Of a stretch of DNA of 64,000 bases, positions 59,799 to 64,000 are shown in pieces. A program made the translations under genes and the position numbers. The notes beneath the pieces are model-generated. The model was given only the letters and a program-made list of their open reading frames with translations, ran no database searches and was not told the origin of the DNA. Numbering within the stretch: position 1 is the first letter of the stretch; every line of letters begins with the position of its first letter. This DNA is from Vibrio intestinalis (GTDB lineage Bacteria; Pseudomonadota; Gammaproteobacteria; Enterobacterales; Vibrionaceae), in assembly GCF_025195085.2 (NCBI RefSeq), contig NZ_JANAVY020000012.1, positions 1 through 64,000 of the forward strand. Reading direction: 5' to 3'.

Positions 59799-60266
59799 TT
59801 ATTTCTTACGAACGTGCGGTGCTGCTTTATCAAGCACACCGTTCACAAATTTGTGACTCTCTTCCGCTGCGAATACTTTTGCAAGTTCGATAGCTTCATT
59901 GATAACCACTTTGTAAGGAACATCTTCGCGACGAGTCATCTCGTACATAGCAAGACGAAGCAATGCTAGCTCCATCATATCCAAATCTTGCATTGGACGC
60001 GCTGTGTAAGGACGAATCTTACTGTCTAGCTCTGTGTGACTTAGCACAACACCTGTTAGTAGGTCACGGAAGTATGCAACGTCTGTGTCTGGTGTAGATA
60101 GAGCTGGCTCTGATGCATGATGCTCTTCTTCATCATACTTACCACCAGATAAAAACTGCTCTTCAATTGTGGCAACATTTTCTTTAGTAATTTGCCAAGA
60201 GTAGATCGCTTGTAGAGCGAATCGACGTGCATTACGACGTGCGGCTGGTTTCACACTGGCCCCCAT
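59799..60266 (-). CDS. nusB: Transcription antitermination factor NusB
   Basis: A 155-residue all-helical protein that with NusE binds boxA RNA for rRNA antitermination. [17 protein letters not shown] and the C-terminal [12 protein letters not shown] are diagnostic. Its ATG overlaps the ribH stop by one base (TAATG). Confidence 0.97.
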   Translation of the reverse strand: MGASVKPAARRNARRFALQAIYSWQITKENVATIEEQFLSGGKYDEEEHHASEPALSTPDTDVAYFRDLLTGVVLSHTELDSKIRPYTARPMQDLDMMELALLRLAMYEMTRREDVPYKVVINEAIELAKVFAAEESHKFVNGVLDKAAPHVRKK

Positions 60267-60736
60267 TAGGAATCAATTTCTGAAAGAACGTTAATCATCT
60301 CAAGTGCGCTTAGTGCAGCCTCTGCACCTTTATTACCAGCCTTGGTTCCTGCGCGCTCAATTGCTTGGTCAATTGTATCAACCGTCAATACACCGAATGC
60401 TACTGGAAGGCTGTATTCCAGAGATACTTGTGCAAGACCTTTGTTACATTCACTACAAACATAGTCAAAGTGCGGTGTACCGCCACGAATCACTGTACCT
60501 AGTGAAACGATAGCATCAAATTTACCTGTTTTAGCTACACGTTGAGCAACCAATGGTAGTTCAACTGCACCAGGGCAACGAACAACAGTGATGTTGTCTT
60601 CGCTAACTTGTCCATGACGCTTTAAAGTATCGATTGCACCAGACAATAGACTTTCGTTAATAAAACTGTTGAAACGAGAAATAACGATAGCAATTTTTGC
60701 GTTTGGCGCTGGGAAGCCACCCTCGATCACTTTCAT
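60266..60736 (-). CDS. ribH: 6,7-dimethyl-8-ribityllumazine synthase
   Basis: A 156-residue lumazine synthase, the penultimate step of riboflavin synthesis. The start [18 protein letters not shown] at 60736 is fixed by AAGGAAAG eight bases upstream; the frame extends another 17 codons. The active-site loop [15 protein letters not shown] carries the catalytic His. A promoter-like -10 lies upstream and a terminator follows ribB, so it can be expressed with nusB alone. Confidence 0.97.
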   Translation of the reverse strand: MKVIEGGFPAPNAKIAIVISRFNSFINESLLSGAIDTLKRHGQVSEDNITVVRCPGAVELPLVAQRVAKTGKFDAIVSLGTVIRGGTPHFDYVCSECNKGLAQVSLEYSLPVAFGVLTVDTIDQAIERAGTKAGNKGAEAALSALEMINVLSEIDS

Positions 60737-60777
60737 AAGCTTTCCTTTAACTATGTTCATCAAGTGAGAATCGCCGG

Positions 60778-60783
60778 ATTCTA
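60778..60783 (-). promoter_or_regulatory. Predicted ribH-nusB promoter (extended -10)
   Basis: On the minus strand the sequence reads TGCTAGAAT, a TGN-TAGAAT extended -10, 41 bases before the ribH ATG. No good -35 is visible, which is acceptable for an extended -10. Confidence 0.45.
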
Positions 60784-60844
60784 GCATAAAACTGTGAGCA
60801 ATATCTAATAGGATTTTGCATAAATCTGGCGCTAAAAAATTAAA

Positions 60845-60869
60845 AGCGAGATACCAATGACATCTCGCT
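60845..60869 (-). terminator. Terminator of the ribB-type gene
   Basis: A perfect 8-bp stem (60845-60852 and 60862-60869) with a 9-base loop, then TTTAATTTTTT on the minus strand. Confidence 0.72.
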
Positions 60870-60900
60870 CCGTATACTTAAGTTACCTTAGTCGCGAGCT

Positions 60901-62010
60901 TTACTCACAAACGTATTCAACCACGTTCAAACCAAAACCACCCAGAGCATGGTATTTCTTATCAGCGGAAGAGAGTAAACGCATATCATGCACGCCCAGA
61001 TCTTGTAGGATCTGAGAACCAACACCCACGCGGCGCGAGGTGCCTTGCTTTTTCGCTAGCGTCGGCGCTTGGCCTTTATCTTGCGCTTCAAACATTTTCA
61101 CGCGGTGAATCAGAAGATCGGTTGACTCTTCATTGCCAAGGATAACCAAAACACCACCTTCTTGGCCGATACGCGTCATCGCTTTATCGAGTGTCCAGCT
61201 GCGCTCTGCGTTACGGTCGCTACGAAGTAAATCAGTAAAGGTATCTTGCAGATGTACACGAACTAGAGGCGCTTTATCTGCCGGTGCTTCTTTACACAAT
61301 GCGTAGTGCACTTGGTTGTCGATAGTGTCTCGGTAAGTCACTAGGTTGAACTCACCAAATTCTGTTGGCAATTTGCACTCAGCAACACGTTCAATAGTGG
61401 TTTCTGTGTTGTTACGGTATTCGATTAGATCAGCGATTGTACCCAACTTAATGTCGTGCTTTTCTGCAAACACTTCTAGGTCAGGGCGACGCGCCATCGT
61501 GCCGTCGTCATTTAGGATCTCAACAATCACAGATGCAGGCTCTAGACCAGCTAAGCGCGCTAAATCACAACCTGCTTCAGTGTGACCAGCACGTGTTAAT
61601 ACGCCACCTTCTTGCGCAGCAAGTGGGAAGATATGACCCGGCTGAACCAAATCTGCCGCTTTTGCATCTTGTGCTACTGCCGCTTGAACAGTACGAGCAC
61701 GGTCAGCTGCTGAAATACCTGTGGTTACACCTTCAGCCGCTTCAATCGATACCGTGAAATTAGTGGTGTACTGCGCGTTGTTGTCTTGCACCATAGGTGG
61801 TAAACCTAAACGCTCACAACGCTCTTTTGTCATCGTCAGACAAATCAAGCCACGACCATAAGTCGCCATAAAGTTAATCGCTTCCGGAGTCACGCACTCC
61901 GCAGCCATGATCAAATCGCCTTCATTTTCGCGGTCTTCATCATCCATCAGAATGACCATCTTACCTAGGCGAATGTCTTCAATAATTTCTTGTGGCGTAC
62001 TAATTGGCAT
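60901..62010 (-). CDS. ribB: 3,4-dihydroxy-2-butanone-4-phosphate synthase fused to a degenerate GTP cyclohydrolase II domain (RibBX type)
   Basis: A 369-residue protein. The N-terminal RibB domain (about 1-205) is complete, with [32 protein letters not shown] and the family's acidic metal-binding residues. It makes the four-carbon precursor of riboflavin. The C-terminal 160 residues align with GTP cyclohydrolase II, but where active RibA has three zinc-binding cysteines in a C-x10-C-x-C pattern, this one reads [17 protein letters not shown] with none. The domain should therefore be inactive, so an authentic ribA must lie elsewhere. Described Proteobacterial variants of this kind are called RibBX. 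Confidence 0.9.
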   Translation of the reverse strand: MPISTPQEIIEDIRLGKMVILMDDEDRENEGDLIMAAECVTPEAINFMATYGRGLICLTMTKERCERLGLPPMVQDNNAQYTTNFTVSIEAAEGVTTGISAADRARTVQAAVAQDAKAADLVQPGHIFPLAAQEGGVLTRAGHTEAGCDLARLAGLEPASVIVEILNDDGTMARRPDLEVFAEKHDIKLGTIADLIEYRNNTETTIERVAECKLPTEFGEFNLVTYRDTIDNQVHYALCKEAPADKAPLVRVHLQDTFTDLLRSDRNAERSWTLDKAMTRIGQEGGVLVILGNEESTDLLIHRVKMFEAQDKGQAPTLAKKQGTSRRVGVGSQILQDLGVHDMRLLSSADKKYHALGGFGLNVVEYVCE

Positions 62011-62048
62011 CTCTTGTTCCTATTGTGGCTGGTTATATGAACTTGCGC

Positions 62049-62702
62049 TTAAGCGAAGCCATTTTGTTGTAAGAATTCCATCGTAATTCGTGACTCTGGC
62101 TCAGCAGCTTCACGGCTGGTTAGAAGGCGTTCCATGTATCGAGCTAATACATCGACTTCTAGATTTACTTTGCGACCGACTTGAAAGTCATCAATCGTGG
62201 TTTCTGCACTGGTGTGCGGTACGATCGTCAGCTTGAATGCATTTTTACGTAAAGCATTCACGGTTAGGCTGATACCATCGACCGTAACTGAGCCTTTCTC
62301 CGCCACATACTTACTGATCTCTTGCGGCATTGAAACCCAAAACTCAATCGAGCGACCAACAATGTTGCGTTCAACGATCTCGCCAACACCATCTACATGC
62401 CCAGAGACGATGTGGCCACCAAAACGCGTTGTCGGTAACATCGCTTTTTCTAAATTGACTTTATCGCCAACCGAGTAATCGGCAAAACCTGTTTTATTGA
62501 GCGTTTCTAGCGATAAGTCTGCGGTGTAGCTGTGATCATTAAACTCAATCACGGTTAGGCATACACCATTGGTAGCAATACTATCACCAAGCTTTACATC
62601 GGCCATATCTAGCGACTCACAGTCCACTGTTACGCTGATGTCTTCGCCTTTTGGTGTAATCGCAGCAAGCGTGCCTACTGCTTCGACAATTCCTGTAAAC
62701 AT
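62049..62702 (-). CDS. ribE: Riboflavin synthase alpha subunit
   Basis: A 217-residue enzyme made of two lumazine-binding beta-barrel repeats, each beginning with a GI/GH motif (MFTGIVEAVGT and IVSGHVDGVGE). It dismutates 6,7-dimethyl-8-ribityllumazine to riboflavin. It lies 2 bases downstream of ribD. Confidence 0.97.
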   Translation of the reverse strand: MFTGIVEAVGTLAAITPKGEDISVTVDCESLDMADVKLGDSIATNGVCLTVIEFNDHSYTADLSLETLNKTGFADYSVGDKVNLEKAMLPTTRFGGHIVSGHVDGVGEIVERNIVGRSIEFWVSMPQEISKYVAEKGSVTVDGISLTVNALRKNAFKLTIVPHTSAETTIDDFQVGRKVNLEVDVLARYMERLLTSREAAEPESRITMEFLQQNGFA

Positions 62703-62704
62703 GA

Positions 62705-63811
62705 TTACTTATCTTTGTACTTTGGTGTCACAACTAAACGTAGATCAGGGCCTACTTGGGTGACATGTTTAAATTCTAGATCAATGACCTCAGCCATGCT
62801 TTCTAACCCAAGCTGACCAAATAGGCCACGGCCATCACTGCCCATCAATTTAGGCGCGATGTATAGCACGATTTCATCCACTAAACCTTGCTTGATAAGG
62901 CTGGCCGCTAGCGTCGCGCCAGCTTCCACCCACAAATGGTTAATGCCATGATCTTTGGCTAAGGTCGCGAACGTCGCGCGCAAATCAATAAGGTTATTCG
63001 CATCAACAGGAGCGACAACATCACCATTAGGGCCAACCGTCAAAACATCGCCTTCGCAGTTAAACAACTTGAGCTCAGAGCTCAATTGAGATTGGCGATC
63101 TAAGATAACGCGGGTCGGCTGGCGTAATTGATCTTGAGGGTATTTAGCTTGCGTCGATTGAGGTAAATCATCCCAACGCACATTAAGTGATGCGTTGTCC
63201 TCAATCACGGTTTTGCTGGTCGATAAAATCGCACACGCTTTGGCACGATAATCTTGAACATCTTGGCGAGCTTGTGGTGAAGTAATCCACTTGCTTTCAC
63301 CATTGGCTAGTGCGGTTTGGCCATCAATACTGGCCGCCATTTTTAGCTGAACAAATGGCATACCTGTTTGCATTTGCGTGAGAAATGGAGGGTTAAGTGC
63401 AATCGCATCTTGCTCAAGCAAACCCACTTGAACTTCTATGCCCGCATCTTGCAACATTTTGATGCCGCGGCCCGCCACTAAGGGATTTGGGTCGGTCATA
63501 GCACAAATCACTTTGCCCACTTTCGCTTTAATTAGCCCTTCGGCACATGGAGGTGTGCGCCCATAGTGAGAGCATGGTTCAAGGGTAACATAGGCAGTTG
63601 CGCCAACCGCTTTCTCTCCAGCCATACGCCATGCATGCACTTCTGCATGTGGTTCACCCGCACGATAGTGCAGACCTTCACCCACAATTTCACCATTGCG
63701 GGTAATAACACAGCCAACTTTAGGATTAGGTGCGGTTGTATAGTTGCCTTGGCGAGCGAGATGAATTGCTCGGGACATCATTGCATAATCTTGGGCGCTA
63801 AACTGTGTCAT
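62705..63811 (-). CDS. ribD: Bifunctional riboflavin biosynthesis deaminase/reductase
   Basis: A 368-residue protein. The N-terminal zinc deaminase has HAEVHAW and TLEPCSHYGRTPPCAEGLI with its His and Cys ligands. The C-terminal reductase (about 150-368) has KMAASIDGQTAL and LWVEAGATLAASLI. Together they convert the pyrimidinone from GTP cyclohydrolase II to the lumazine precursor. It starts 10 bases downstream of nrdR. Confidence 0.97.
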   Translation of the reverse strand: MTQFSAQDYAMMSRAIHLARQGNYTTAPNPKVGCVITRNGEIVGEGLHYRAGEPHAEVHAWRMAGEKAVGATAYVTLEPCSHYGRTPPCAEGLIKAKVGKVICAMTDPNPLVAGRGIKMLQDAGIEVQVGLLEQDAIALNPPFLTQMQTGMPFVQLKMAASIDGQTALANGESKWITSPQARQDVQDYRAKACAILSTSKTVIEDNASLNVRWDDLPQSTQAKYPQDQLRQPTRVILDRQSQLSSELKLFNCEGDVLTVGPNGDVVAPVDANNLIDLRATFATLAKDHGINHLWVEAGATLAASLIKQGLVDEIVLYIAPKLMGSDGRGLFGQLGLESMAEVIDLEFKHVTQVGPDLRLVVTPKYKDK

Positions 63812-63821
63812 GGTTTCCTAC

Positions 63822-64000
<179 letters not shown>

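Overview
This window is a stretch of bacterial chromosome from a gammaproteobacterium, almost certainly a Vibrionaceae member and probably a Vibrio. The evidence is protein similarity to known Vibrio and E. coli families and gene order: nrdR-ribD-ribE-ribB-ribH-nusB-thiL-pgpA, rpsB-tsf-pyrH-frr-uppS-cdsA-dxr-rseP-bamA-skp-lpxD-fabZ-lpxA-lpxB-rnhB-dnaE-accA, and the dnaQ/rnhA/yafS/gloB/mltD block. The species cannot be fixed from the window. No phage, insertion sequence, CRISPR array, tRNA or rRNA gene was found.

Left third (1-24000), accessory and metabolic. glyA (1-1686) is preceded by a PurR box and followed by an unusual cluster of three related, terminator-ended units (86-384) that look like tandem small RNAs or a repeated 3' UTR element. 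A YitT-family membrane protein follows. The trehalose unit treR-treB-treC (2700-7020) has two TreR palindromes and a CRP-like site at the treB promoter. Next are an MliC-like lipoprotein, gmhB, and the methionine importer metN-metI-metQ with tandem MetJ boxes. An aldo/keto reductase faces a MerR-type regulator and has a matching operator and 19-bp-spacer promoter. Then come an acetate/succinate transporter (satP), a secreted GH19 chitinase with a chitin-binding domain, an NhaC-type antiporter, guaA and guaB (PurR box between them), xseA, the zinc ribbon yfgJ, and an AlaX-like editing protein.

Middle (23000-34000). Two poorly characterised envelope-associated proteins (a Sel1-repeat protein and a TIGR03503-like protein) lie downstream of dnaQ. 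dnaQ/rnhA and yafS/gloB are tightly spaced divergent pairs. They are followed by mltD and a Yip1-like membrane protein, yafD, glnB and tilS.

Right half (34000-64000), core genome. A long minus-strand series covers fatty acid synthesis (accA, fabZ), replication (dnaE), lipid A (lpxA, lpxB, lpxD), outer-membrane assembly (bamA, skp), regulated proteolysis (rseP), isoprenoid and phospholipid precursors (dxr, uppS, cdsA), and translation (frr, tsf, rpsB with its autoregulatory leader). map-glnD-yaeH run on the plus strand. The window closes with pgpA, thiL, nusB and the riboflavin genes. The ribBA-like gene has a GTP cyclohydrolase II domain lacking its metal-binding cysteines, so it is better called RibBX. 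Several strong terminators lie inside what are usually single operons, which suggests this core cluster is divided into more transcription units than its gene order implies.
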